Source of the DNA: Gordionus sp. m RMFG-2023
Taxonomy: Eukaryota; Nematomorpha; Gordioida; Chordodea; Parachordodidae
Direction of reading: 5' to 3'
Assembly: GCF_954871325.1 (NCBI RefSeq)
Contig: NC_088778.1
Coordinates: forward strand, 5,861,743-5,925,742
DNA: 64,000 bases
Part shown: piece after piece, positions 1-11,100 of the stretch
Layout: every line of letters begins with the position of its first letter
Numbering within the stretch: position 1 is the stretch's first letter
Position numbers and translations under genes: made by a program
Notes under the pieces: generated by a model
Told to the model about the DNA's origin: nothing
Database searches by the model: none
What the model saw: the letters and a program-made list of their open reading frames with translations, nothing else

Positions 1-620
1 AAAATTAATGTGTATTTATTGAGGGGAGAGATAATTTTTTATTGGCTTAAAATGATATTTACAAAAGTAAAATTTTTTTATTTATTTAGAGGAGAGGGGG
101 GGGGGAGTAATTATTTTATTATAAACCACAATAAATATAATAATAAGAAACAAATAGTAGAACCCATCTTGATGATTTCATCATTTTTGATATGCATTAT
201 ATAAGGTGTCTCCAAAACCAAAATATAATGTGCAACTATAGAGTGCCCCCCCCATCTTCCTGTGGAATTTTTGTATATTATTTATAATTTGTTTTGCACA
301 GTATACATGCCATTAGAAAAATCGAATCCTTCTTCTTTAAATTAAATATATTACCTGAATTTAATTATTTACAATAATTGATTTATTTAAATTTAGTATT
401 TTATGTACAATGTTAAACTGATGATAAATGTACTGCCAAGGATTTACATTTCCCCTAATTCCCTGGTTTATGGTCTTGTACAACACCAGAATTGTTAAAG
501 TATCTAAAACTTTTTTTAATATTAAAAATAATATTGAATGATTTTTTTAAAAATGAGTGATGGGATTTTAATATATTTTATGATTACACCAATATAAAGT
601 TATTATTCATTGGATATAGC
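1..620. other. Gene-free AT-rich stretch
   Basis: No exon, RNA gene or complete element is recognisable. Bases 1-115 resemble 37770-37850 (an AT-rich stretch with 'ttattggcttaaaa' near a poly-G run), so this is probably the edge of a dispersed repeat. There is a short poly-C run near 245. The 64-codon open frame at 10-204 has no protein-like composition. Confidence 0.5.
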
Positions 621-837
621 TAGTGTTGTTAAATGGCTGAGCCAATTTTTTAAAACGGCTAATTCAATATTTTAGCCAGTAAAATATTTTCTAAGCCTCG
701 AGATTTCGCTAATAGATGTCCAAACCTTTGTTCCTTCTATAAACAAAATCTTCAGGCTTGCGTAATACTATTCTGTACAAAATATTGAGTTAGCCGTTTT
801 TAAAAATCAGCTCAAAATGAGCCGTTTAACAACACTA
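621..837. mobile_element. hAT-type MITE (family TAGTGTTGTT), with 8-bp target duplication
   Basis: A 217-bp near-palindromic non-coding element. It starts TAGTGTTGTTAAA and ends with the inverted form (TTTAACAACACTA); the inner arms contain 'aacggcta' and its complement. It is flanked by a perfect 8-bp direct repeat GATATAGC (613-620 and 838-845). Eight-bp target duplication and this kind of terminus are typical of hAT transposons, so it is a non-autonomous hAT derivative. Siblings lie at 28866-29087, 60920-61142, 55619-55813 and, more diverged, 7723-7924. Confidence 0.88.
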
Positions 838-1027
838 GATATAGCAACCACTATGTCATATTGTGGTGGTAGAAAGAGTTTGGGTGTGGTTAAAAATTTA
901 CAAATGAATATAGGTCCCTTAATGATCAAAATTTTGAGAATGTTTTATTATTAAAATCTAATAATTACATATTTTGTACAATTTAAAATCAAAAAATCAT
1001 AATTTAATTTTGTATTGGTATATAGAT

Positions 1028-1446
1028 CAGAGACCTTTCATGGACCAGGTATGGCCTTATATCATATTTTCTAGAGGGCCTGGATTTTTAAAATTTTTAT
1101 TTTAATGAGCTTGGGCCAAAAATTATTAAATTTAACTTATTAAAAATAGTTGCTAACTTAAAGAAATATTGCCATTTTTTTATTCTAATAATAATAAATT
1201 TCAGTATTGTAAACAAAATGTTCGCCTAAATATACTTAAATTTTGTTTATTTTCATAATATAAAAAAAATAAATTTGGATATGGGCTTAACCCGAGCTTG
1301 GGAAATTTTTTTTGAAACTTATTATGGGTTTGGGCCAGACTTGGGAATTTTTTCTAATATTATATGGGCCAGGCTGGGCCTAAATTTTTTTTAGTGTTAG
1401 CCTGGGGTGAGCTTGGTCAAAAAGTTGAGGCCCATGAATACCTCTG
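1028..1446. mobile_element. hAT-like element, GGGCC-rich family
   Basis: Inverted termini read 'cagagacctttcatgg' on the left and, inverted, 'cagaggtattcatgggcc' on the right. The interior has repeated 'gggcc/gagcttggg' tracts separated by A/T runs. Flanks are atatagat and atataagg, a degraded 8-bp target duplication sharing the first five bases. Termini and interior match the intact element at 37868-38721. No coding capacity is visible. It lies in presumed intronic or downstream DNA of the DENN gene. Confidence 0.65.
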
Positions 1447-2015
1447 ATATAAGGCATATTAGCTCTATAAACTTTTTAGCTCACTTTGAAAATTTGAATT
1501 TTAATAATATCCTAAATTATGCATTGTACACATCTTACATAAATATGTTAAAATTGTATCTCTCATAGTTACTTTTATCAAAATATCTATATCTTAATAC
1601 ATTTTAAATAATGTATCTGTATCTAAAAATTTATTATGAAATATAAAATTGAAACATATTATATAAATTTGAAATTAAAAATCCCTGCCATGCTAAAAAA
1701 ATTTTCAAAATAATCTTAAGCTAGTTTAAACATTTTTAAGTGGGCCTTAAAATTATGCTCTTTGCAGGTTAATGATTTAAAATTTGGGTTACATGCCAGC
1801 AGGCCAAAAAAAAAAATAATTTTATATAATTTTAAGTTTGTTTTTCATACATGAAATATTTTTAATAGTAAGTTATAATATTAGCTATTGGCACCTTTAA
1901 GAATGTTCTTTAAATATTTTATTTCAATATAGTATCATGATTGGTTTGATTAATATATATATAAATATAGTTAATAATTGAATTTTGGAAAAATAAATAA
2001 ATTGGTATGGTATAC
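1447..2015. other. Presumed intron of the DENN-domain gene
   Basis: This begins at the splice donor of the minus-strand exon (donor GT at 2015-2014) and holds AT-rich non-coding DNA. I could not find the next exon, which should encode the rest of the cDENN region, anywhere in 1-2015. The rest of the gene therefore probably lies left of the window. Confidence 0.4.
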
Positions 2016-2925
2016 CTGGTATAGATGGGAAGGCAAGGTTTACATAAAAAGGACTATCACAGATATTATTATCACATTTATAATCTCTTGATTCTAAAGG
2101 AAAATCAATCAATGTAACTCGACTATGTGAAGGACAATGCAATCTATAAAAATTATTAACTATATCCACATGATATTCATCAACATTTTTGTTATCAAAA
2201 CAAAATTTGAATTTATTTTCTGGGTATTTATGGTATAAAATATCTAAGAATTTATTGATATTTTCTGAGCAAAATTGAGGTTTGTGGGAAGACTCTGAAA
2301 GTGTTGATAAATATCCTAAATGATCAAGTAATAAATAAAATGATTTATGCCAAGGTTTATGACTTAATAACACAAGGCATTTTATATAACTCAAGGATTT
2401 CGATTTTTTTTCAACAACTTTGTGAAGCAATATATTTCTAACAAATCCAAACAAAAAGTAGCCATCTGAATCTGTAATTGTAAATGTATGATATTGAGGA
2501 AAATTTGATTTGTTTGAGGTCAGTAAATCTAAGGATATGTTATGAATCTGATTTGTTAGAATGGCTGGATTAAAGGCAAATTCGGGGATGGTATCTTGAA
2601 TAATTTTAGAAATATCTAAATCTGACATATTTGATACTGGAATACACATATTTGTGATTTTGTAATTCATAATTACATTTTGTGATAACTTTTTAATTGA
2701 TTTACCTAAAATTGTGGTGTTTATTTTATGAGAACTTTTCACATTTTCTGTAATTGAATCATTATTACATAAATCAATAGTATCCTTATTTGCATTACAC
2801 GAGTGTATAGACAACGAGTTAAAAGGTTCTATTGTATATATGTATTCTACCATACATCTAAATAACGGTGTAGAATTTACATCTTTTACTCTTGAAAAGA
2901 GATTAGTGTTGTTATATTTATTCAT
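2016..2925 (-). CDS. DENN-domain protein, first coding exon (partial gene)
   Basis: DENN proteins are guanine nucleotide exchange factors for Rab GTPases and act in membrane traffic. This exon encodes about 303 residues. Around residues 110-200 it has the uDENN pattern: a Phe/Pro-rich lead-in, then FTITDSDGYFLFGF (family form: FxLTDxDGxxxFGF), then KCLVLLSHKPWHKSFYLLLDHL in shorter form 'CLVLLSHKPW' (family form: CLCxLSxxPW/F), followed by a long linker. The ATG at 2925 is preceded by an in-frame TAA 21 nt upstream, which supports this start. The frame stays open to 1924, but sequence after 2016 looks intronic: a donor CCAG|GTATAC ends the exon in phase 1. The residues before uDENN are Ser/Asn-rich and unlike a known domain. 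I cannot assign the subfamily (DENND1, 2, 4, 5 or other). Only this exon lies in the window. Confidence 0.62.
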
Positions 2926-3756
2926 AACTTCTATATCTTCATTTTAAAATAATACTTGAAATACAGTTGAGTTATAGAAATAGTTGTTTAATATAAATAT
3001 TATGAAGATATTAAGCATAATTGCATTATAAAATAAATTTTACGTTTCTGCATAGATTTGTAAAATATGAAAGAATGATATTTAAATTTCTTAAAATAAA
3101 CTAAAGAATTTATATATAAACATTAATAGGTATTGTAGTAATATTTTATATATTCTACTTTATATTTTTATGGGCTTTTATTAATAATATTATATTATCT
3201 GTTTGTATAGAGGCTATAAACAAATATTTTGAGTGTCGATAATTGTACAAGTTAATTTATTTTCTTGTTGAAATAATACAATGATATATATAACTATATC
3301 ATTGAAATAATTATCAGATGTTTTTTATATAAAATTAACTTTTACTGAAGATATACATATATACTAATAAATTGGGATAAAGATCATTAATTTATCACCA
3401 CTTATATTATAAATTCTTGCTTAACTCGATCCTTAAAATCCCTACAGGTATGAATTCAGCAAGATTAAAATGTTATAAATAAATTGGGAATTTCGATGGA
3501 ATAACAAGATTAAAAATTTTATATTTATTTAATTATACATGTTTTAGATGGTCAACAAATAAGACTTTAAATTTAATACTAACATCAACACCAATAGTAT
3601 TTACATATTAAACATAGATATTTAAAAAAATCATCCTTCTATTATCCCATAAAGTAATAAAATATTGGGCAATTCTAGAGTATAGACTTTTGCTTTGCTG
3701 ACTAACTCTATTTATCTTAATCTATATATTTAAATGTCAGTCTTTGGACTGTTGTA
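2926..3756. other. Upstream region of the DENN gene; no other gene
   Basis: AT-rich DNA 5' of the minus-strand DENN exon, presumably holding its promoter and possibly non-coding 5' exons. I see no reliable TATA element or conserved site and no coding sequence. Confidence 0.35.
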
Positions 3757-3764
3757 CGTGCAAG

Positions 3765-4331
3765 CAGCGTCTACATGAGCGGGAGGGGTAGCAACAGTTT
3801 GCATCCTATTTTTTTGAGAAGGTAGAGGGTAAGCTGCTCTAATGGGGGTGGGAAAAATTATTTGGGGGGTTATCTATTAAATTTTGAGATGAAATAGGAC
3901 AAAATTTATTGCTGTAAAAATTAATACTTTTATTATAGTATTATTATAATACAATTCATCGACCAAATCTATATATTGCAAACAATCATACACATTGTTT
4001 TCCAAATAAACTATCCTTTTAAATGTAATTTAAAAGGTTTAGATATTTTAGCAAGCTCATAATGCCATAATAATTAATTCATTGTAAATAATGGAGGTTT
4101 TAATTGAATTTATTATCTAAAAAATAAATTCTTTATATTCACAAAATATCGATAGTTGGTAGAAGAGATAAATTAATTTAAGTTATCCTTTATAAATTCT
4201 TTGAAAAGAGTGTCAATAAATAAATAGGTGAAAATAATGATAAAGAGACAGGCTGCGATTTTTTTAGGAGGGTAGGCAAAGGTTTTTGAAGGGGGTTTGC
4301 ATCCAGTGAAAATCCTGTCATGTAGACGCTG
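3765..4331. mobile_element. hAT-like non-autonomous element, 567 bp
   Basis: Termini are an inverted repeat: CAGCGTCTACATGA on the left and TCATGTAGACGCTG on the right. Flanking 8-mers are cgtgcaag (3757-3764) and catgcaag (4332-4339), a target duplication differing at one base. The size of the duplication and the CAG start are hAT-like. The subterminal regions carry G-runs; the interior is AT-rich and non-coding. Confidence 0.8.
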
Positions 4332-4796
4332 CATGCAAGTACGTGCGGCCTGTCGAAAAACGTGTAGAGAGCTACTAATTTTTAACCCAGCTCTATGTAT
4401 TCCAGTTAAGTGAAAATGAGTAATACCTTTAATTTTAAATAATTATATGGTTTAAATTAAAAATTATATGAACTAAAATATTAAATAAAAAGGGGAGTGG
4501 GGCTATAAAAATATATTGTGTCATAAATGATACATTTTTGTAGTATAACGTCAATCATTTTATATGTATATTTTTGTTTATCTATTTTTTTTGTATATAG
4601 TTAAAATGTCAGTCATTTTAATATTAGAGATTTTTATATATTGTAGATTTTTTTTTGATAAATGATCATTAATTTTTTTTTACGGAACTTACAAAAACCA
4701 ATCCTTTCAATATGATCCATTTTATTATGAAAATTACTTATGATTATTAATATTTGTAAAATGACTTATCAATATTTTTATTAATAAAGAAATATT

Positions 4797-5010
4797 TGTT
4801 GATTTAGTAGTTGAATAAATTTATTATATAACATTTCCTAGGTCCTTTTATTTCTAGTTGGGCATTTTCTTTTCTTGTTTTCTTTTTAGTTTTAATTTGC
4901 GTCTTATTTTTGTTTTTACAATAAAGCATTTATTTGTTGATTTAGTAGTTGAATAAATATATAACATTTCCTAAATCCTTTTATTTGTAGTTGGGCATTT
5001 TCTTTTTCTC
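4797..5010. repeat. Local direct duplication, about 85 bp
   Basis: A stretch beginning 'tgttgatttagtagttgaa' and ending in 'gttgggcattttctttt' occurs at about 4797-4880 and again at about 4930-5010, with a period of roughly 135 bp. It is non-coding as far as I can see and lies just upstream of the hAT transposase relic. Confidence 0.7.
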
Positions 5011-5381
5011 TGCTTTTTTTTTATTTTTGGAATTTCGTTTTCGTCATAATTTTGACATATTGTAAATAGTTTCTGGCATAGTATTAGTAGAGTCGAAGAT
5101 GGAGAAAAAATATTATATGCATATCTCGAAAGATATTTTTGAAAAACAATTATAAATTTAATAATATAATTTATATTGTTAAACAAATTAGATAGTTTTA
5201 AAAAATTTTAATTTATTTTTTATAGTTTTTAATTAAAAGAAAAATTGTTTAATTTAGTGCAAATAAACAGCAAGATTTTATTTTTGAATACACTTGAAAC
5301 GCGAGAGGTTATTAAGAAAATCTCAGTTTTATTCTGATGATTTAAGGATCATATGATAAGATTCTTTGTGATATCGAATTT

Positions 5382-5627
5382 TTGTATAAAATCTTGACAG
5401 AAGTACACTTTGAGACCAAAAAATGTTTTGTTTACATGTGTAATTGCATTTTACATTACCTGCCTAATATCAAAACAATGTTTTTTTTTATTTTCGCTAG
5501 CTCACCGTTTAATACATGCACTAATGAAAGGTTTTCAACTTTGAAAAGGTTAAAAGCCTATTTAAGATATAGAACGGGTGAAAACCATTTAAATGTATTA
5601 ACACCATTAGGAGATTATTCTAGATAA
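5382..5627 (+). pseudogene. hAT transposase relic (C-terminal dimerisation domain)
   Basis: The frame contains NERFSTLKRLKAYLR followed by TGENHLNVL, matching the C-terminal hAT dimerisation region (typical form: ERSFSxLKxIKxYLRxxMxxxRLxxLxxL). The Ser after Arg in ERSFS is missing. It is preceded by LPNIKTM, the usual Pro-Asn-Ile lead-in. The first part of the open frame is not recognisably transposase and the catalytic domain is absent, so this is a decayed 3' fragment. A hAT-like right end at 6700-6722 may belong to the same element. This is genomic debris, not a host gene. Confidence 0.75.
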
Positions 5628-5639
5628 AAATTTGATTCT

Positions 5640-6720
5640 AGATAATTAGCCAAATCTCAGAGAAAAGTAGATCTCTTTTTATCAAAAATAATAAAATTGC
5701 TATATAATATAATATGTTCTTCATAAAATTTTTATATGTTAATTATAATAAATTCTTAGTCATAATATTTATATATTTTTTATATTATACTATTTTTAAA
5801 TAAGAGTTATTTATATATTGATAATATAATTAATTGTTTTAATTATAATTTTCAAGTTATATTTTTTTAAATACCATTATCTGCAACAAGAATTACTTAT
5901 ATTTTATTGTAATTATATTTTTTTTAAATACAACCTTCCATTTTCCAAGCTTCTATTTTTTTTTTATCCCCTATCCTTTCCCGTAAATTCTATTTCTATA
6001 TTTTTCACCTATATTTATTTTACCTTTTTAAAAATTGATACTACATTTTGACAACATATCATAAGTAAATATTCAAATAAAGTAACCCATGACCGGAAAT
6101 TATTTACAATAAATTTTTAATATAATAATCTGTATAAAATTTGTACATTTTAAATTTATTTTATTGTATATTATCATTATAATAAATACATAATTAGATA
6201 AAGGGTTGTTATTTATACTAAGGTATTTTAATAATTATTACAATATATAATGAAATTCTTTGTAAAATTTTGTTATAAGCAAAAATATTTAAAATAATTA
6301 TTTTTAATTTAGAATAAGATATATTGAGTGATCATAAAAAATGGGAGTTTTGGGAAGGCAATTTTTTTTCTTAAACTATATGGATTGAATTAATTTATTG
6401 ATAAAATTTTCAAAATAATGCTTTTAGTCACCTATTAATCATAAATTTGGCCAAAATATTTTTATTAATATATTTCCATTTATGCTCTCTACTTACGTGG
6501 TTAGACACTAATAAAGCACAAAATATTGGCAAATTTTGGAATTAGTAATTCTAATTGCTCAGTCAATTTTAACAAAGATGATATAAAGATAACTATGAAA
6601 AATTAGTATTATATAATATTTTTAAGGACCTCGAAGGCCGGATGAAAGGGAGTTTTTGGACAAAGTCCCCAAAAAATATTTTAAACCCCCCACCCCCTAT
6701 AGGTATATCCCTGCTACGCC
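5640..6720. other. AT-rich DNA, possible right end of the hAT element
   Basis: No gene. Near 6660-6722 a C-rich stretch ends in 'ctgctacgccacata', the inverted form of the common hAT end TGGCGTAGCAG. No partner terminus was found upstream, so the element's extent is uncertain. Confidence 0.35.
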
Positions 6721-6730
6721 ACATACCCTA

Positions 6731-7715
6731 GCTTAGCTCTGTTGAACCTTCAACAATATGGGGCAAAAGCGCTATATCACATATCACGTAATAACATTAG
6801 TACCAATTATACTGACGAATTCATTGTTAAATTTCCATGTAAACTTTATTTATGAAAAATATATCTATAGATAATAAAACAACCAATAATAATTAACAGG
6901 TGAATAAAACTACAAACAAGTGTAATGTAATCTATAATAATAATACAAAGCGATAACTAAAATTTATTTATATTATTACAAAGTGTATCATTTTGACTTT
7001 AAAGTTATATTTCTTTGAGTTGTAAATTGCTACAAAGCTACCCTTAAACTACCTAATTTGCTAAATATTGAAATATTAACTATGGTGCGAAGATCATGTC
7101 GTAGTTACCTGTCGACACAAGAATTTACTTAATACCAGATAAGGGAAAAGATAGGGGGAAAAGGCCCACGCCCGATTGAGTAGAAATGTGATTAGGGAGG
7201 TGTAAAGTGAGATTAATTTTATATTAAGCACTGTAGATAATGAAGTACTTTTGGTGGTAGTAAAAATACGACTTGCCGTATATATTGTTAGGTGATCATT
7301 TTTGAGTTTAAAAGTTTTTCGATAGATTTTTTTTATTGTTGTTTAATTTGATAAATTACTACATGTTCAGATTTAGACTTAATATATAGTTTAAAACATT
7401 CAAAGTGTTATAATAATCCAAGTATTCTGAAAAAAGTGGCGTGGCGCCAAATTTTGTTTATGATTAAGGATTATGGAGTCCAGAAGTTGTGTACATATGG
7501 ATTTGAGAATGGTTGGATATTTTTCAGCCTATGGTTGAAAATTTTGGGTTAATATTATTTTATCTCTTAGATACTAATTGATAAAATATAGTTTCTTATT
7601 TGAGACCTTTTTTCATATACCACATATTTCCACTATATAAGAACTTGAATTTTTAAAAAAAAAGGAAATGTAGAAAAATATTTTTTCAATATACTGTAAG
7701 TCCTACAATGATCAT
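6731..7715. other. Gene-free AT-rich stretch
   Basis: I see no coding exon, RNA gene or element with recognisable ends here. Confidence 0.4.
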
Positions 7716-7722
7716 TCTAGAG

Positions 7723-7924
7723 TAATGCTGTTAAAGGGCCAGAGTCGATTTTTAAATACGGATCAATTAAGATTTTGGCCAAAATTATATTATCTAAGCT
7801 GGTAAATAGACCTTCAAACCTTTTTACCATTATATGAACAAAATATCGATGCTTACCTAATATTTTTTTGGCTAAGGTCTCAATCAGGTCTTTTAAAATT
7901 CGACCCGACCTTTTAACAACACTA
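7723..7924. mobile_element. Diverged copy of the TAGTGTTGTT hAT MITE family
   Basis: The left end reads 'taatgctgttaaa' and the right end 'ttttaacaacacta'. The interior has the same order of motifs as the intact copy at 621-837, with many substitutions. Target duplication is no longer clear. The 102-codon minus-strand open frame 7717-8025 mostly overlaps this element and is not a gene. Confidence 0.6.
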
Positions 7925-8709
7925 TCTGTAGACTCCTCCCTACTTAAATGATATATAAATTTAGTTTTAAAAAAAATCAATGATATGTATATACTACTAG
8001 CTTGAAATTTATGTATTAAATGCATTTTACATATATAGACGTAAGATGTAGGGTCATTTTATGGTTTGTACGTTGATTAAACTATATTCATTTAAATTAA
8101 TGACGCGGAAATCACAAAAATATGCTACAGCTAACTCCTCTTATAAACTTTTAATTAATGAAATGCTAATCTCTTAGTTTAGATGCATAATTGAAAAAAG
8201 GAGAATCATGAAAGCGTTAATTATAAGCAAGATAAAATATATTTGAGCATAGGAAAATAATAAGTTAAAATAAGGCAAAATACCCCGATGCTCTTGGGCA
8301 TTTGCTTATCTTTAGAAAATTGAATTTGGTATCTACAGGTAAAAAGAAATGCTAGCAAAGCCCAAAATTTATTAGCCAAGTAAAACATCATCCTTATCTG
8401 ATTTATGGTAGTAGTGAAAGTTTTATATCACATTTTCAAATCAAGCCAATTTTCAAAAAACTAATTAGACAAGAATCAAAGAAATTTATTTAAGTAAATA
8501 AAATAATGAATGTAAATTATATCAAATAGAAAACGTGATAATTCAAAAAATAATTTCCCGAGTATTTTGAAGATAAAAACAAATAATCTATTAACTGATA
8601 ATTTCATATAGTTATTTTTGTGTATATAAATATTGAATCAATTAATATATTAATTTAAATATTTGATTTATAGAACAATATTAGAAAGATTAAAGTTTTA
8701 CCAATCGTA

Positions 8710-8826
8710 AAATTATTAGGAATCGCGTAATTTTGCGCGAATTAGAAAAAATCATTTAAGCTAACATTTTAATTTTCTATTAAAAATGATTTTTTTTCCG
8801 CAAGATACGCGCAAGCGCGATTCAAT
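8710..8826. repeat. Imperfect hairpin with CG-rich arms
   Basis: About 115 bp with arms 'ggaatcgcg...gcgcgaatta' and '...gcgcaagcgcgattcaattcc'; the inner arms are complementary A/T runs (aaaaaatcattt and aaatgatttttt). In such AT-rich DNA the clustered CG dinucleotides stand out. It is probably a small palindromic MITE. It lies just before the left edge of duplication unit A. Confidence 0.6.
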
Positions 8827-9413
8827 TCCTTGATATTTAGGACATAGCCTTAATAAAAGAAAACTTAAAATATTAATTTATAGAATAAAGATTGTATGTA
8901 AAGAGTAAAACTATACGTAAATATATTAGGGAAAACTTGATTCGCGTATTTTTTATAGCACTTTAGAACGCCCCCTAAATATTTTCCAATACAAATGAGC
9001 TATGAAGTGAAAATTTATAAGCTGGTTATTAAAAATTTGGCAGCGTATTGCTAGTTATGGTCCTTAAAATATTATCAAGAAACTTAATTCTTACAAATGG
9101 TAAAAACATTCGTACAAGAATGTGTGGGTCATAGGCTCATAAGACTTGATTCCTGGAAATTAGACGTAAATCTTGAACGTACCCATCCACTCCCTCATGC
9201 CATTGAATCTAATGAATTGAGTTAGGAATTATTTTTCTAATTTATAAACTCTTAAATCTCCGTTATAGCTATTTAAAAAGGTTAATTAATTTCCTTATAA
9301 TTTAGTTCTTGCAATTAAGATTTTGATAATTTTACATTTTTTTAAGTTTATAATTTCAAAAGTTGTATAATATAATTTTAAATCTATTCCTTGCAATGTT
9401 AAAACAAACAATA

Positions 9414-10299
9414 GGGGAGATGTGCCATAAATGCTGTTTGAAGACAGGCAACCTTCCTTTATGCTTTTTATCTATTGGACCGATTTCTCTCAAAATTGGT
9501 CATAATGTGTATATTTATGATATGTACCTTACCTAAGTTCATTTATTGAATAGAGCTATCCAATAGAATAATATTTTAAATAAACTGGTACCTCTTTCTG
9601 GAAAAATGACGTTACACATTTTTTTTTTGTTTGGTGAAGAATTTATTAACTTAGATTACTTATATATTATATAAATAATATTATCCTTAGGCATTTAATA
9701 TTATTCACAAAAAAAATTAGACTTTAAAAGTTTTATTTAATTTACATATAAAGGCGTTTAATAATAATAGAGAGATGAGTATTGTTTGGCCATGTATTGA
9801 TTGGCCACAATTCACATATTCATTTTGAAATGAAAAGCTTGTGCAAAACAACATTTGATGAGATTTCAAATGATGGACAAACTTAATAATGTTTAGCAAA
9901 AAGATAATTAAGATATTTATAATATTACCATTAAATAGATTATGATAAATGGAGATATTCATACTAAGTAAATTCGTGTTTAATTAATTTTTTATATAAT
10001 TAAAAACTGTAGAAATTTTAACATGGGTCTTTTACAAGTATTTCATATTGTAATTATTTCATATTTATAAAAAAAATTCTTAAATAATATATTATGGCAA
10101 GTTATCACATAGTATATGGCACGAAAACAACTTTCACATAATCTCATCTAGCTCATAAACTATTATAGATAGAGCTTTGATTTAATTTATTTTAAAGATT
10201 AATAATTAGGCTACACATTAATATATTATTTGTTTGGTTAAACCCTCTTAATACCTTTTTTTAAAGCAAAAAACATGGCCATTCATGGCACATTTCCTC
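9414..10299. mobile_element. TA-flanked element (GGGGAGATGTGCC ends), 886 bp
   Basis: The left end is GGGGAGATGTGCCATAAATG and the right end, inverted, is GAGGAAATGTGCCATGAATG. Both are bordered by TA (9412-9413 and 10300-10301), as expected for Tc1/mariner-like target duplication. Unit B has no counterpart, so insertion or differential loss followed the duplication. The minus-strand open frame 9717-9962 inside shows no recognisable transposase motif, so it is called non-autonomous. Confidence 0.68.
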
Positions 10300-10479
10300 T
10301 ACTTTTTTTTTAAACTTCAGCTCCTAGTTACTAAACAGGGTTAATGCTATATTTTAGATAACAAGACCAGATTTTTTAGGTGTTGGTATAAAAATCACAT
10401 AATCAATAATAAAATTGAATTATTCCATTTATAAGTTAAAATAATCATTTTATTAAATTTCAGGAGAGTCTCGCGACAA

Positions 10480-11100
10480 TAGGGCTTCATTTTGTACCCA
10501 ATATTTCATTTTTTTACTAATTGTATCTTAATGCAAATTTACACAATACTATAAAATGTTTCTCAAAACATACAAGAATGCCAGAATTGATTTTTTTAAA
10601 AATAATTATATATATAAATATACCTATTTGTAAATTTTTTATTTTTACAAAGTGTTTTCATAAAAAGTTAAATACAAATATGAACAATAACAAATTAAAA
10701 AATAGGTTCTAAAAAATCAAAAAGAATATATTATATTAAAAAATTATATAAATAAATATTATATTTATAAAAATATTAAAAAGAACTTTAAAAAAAAGGT
10801 GCATATTATCACCCTAGAGAGGAATAAATGAATGCTTAGGAAGTTGGACCAGAGAAATCTGTTGACGGAGATAGAATCCTTGTTAGGGTTCGCTTGTGAT
10901 CTACCTCTTTTTTTCCCCCTATTATAGTTTAAATTTGTTATTGAGGCTTCATCTTCTACCCAATTATTTTTTTTTGTTATTGTATCTTTAATTCAAATTT
11001 ACATAATATATTTTTAAAATGTTTCAAAACATACAATATGGCCAGTGATTACCTTTTATTCTTTAAAATAATTATAATATTTAATAATTTAAATCAAAAA
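10480..11100. repeat. Direct repeat of about 450 bp upstream of gene A
   Basis: The sequence from 'ggcttcattttgtacccaa' (10483) through 'aaacatacaagaatgcc' is repeated from about 10945 ('ggcttcatcttctacccaa'). The same two-copy arrangement is present in unit B, so the local duplication is older than the segmental one. It includes a less AT-rich patch (10800-10910) also conserved between units. Its function is unknown. Confidence 0.65.

Noticed and set aside
7717-8025. 102-codon minus-strand open frame
   Set aside because: Mostly covers a diverged hAT MITE (7723-7924).
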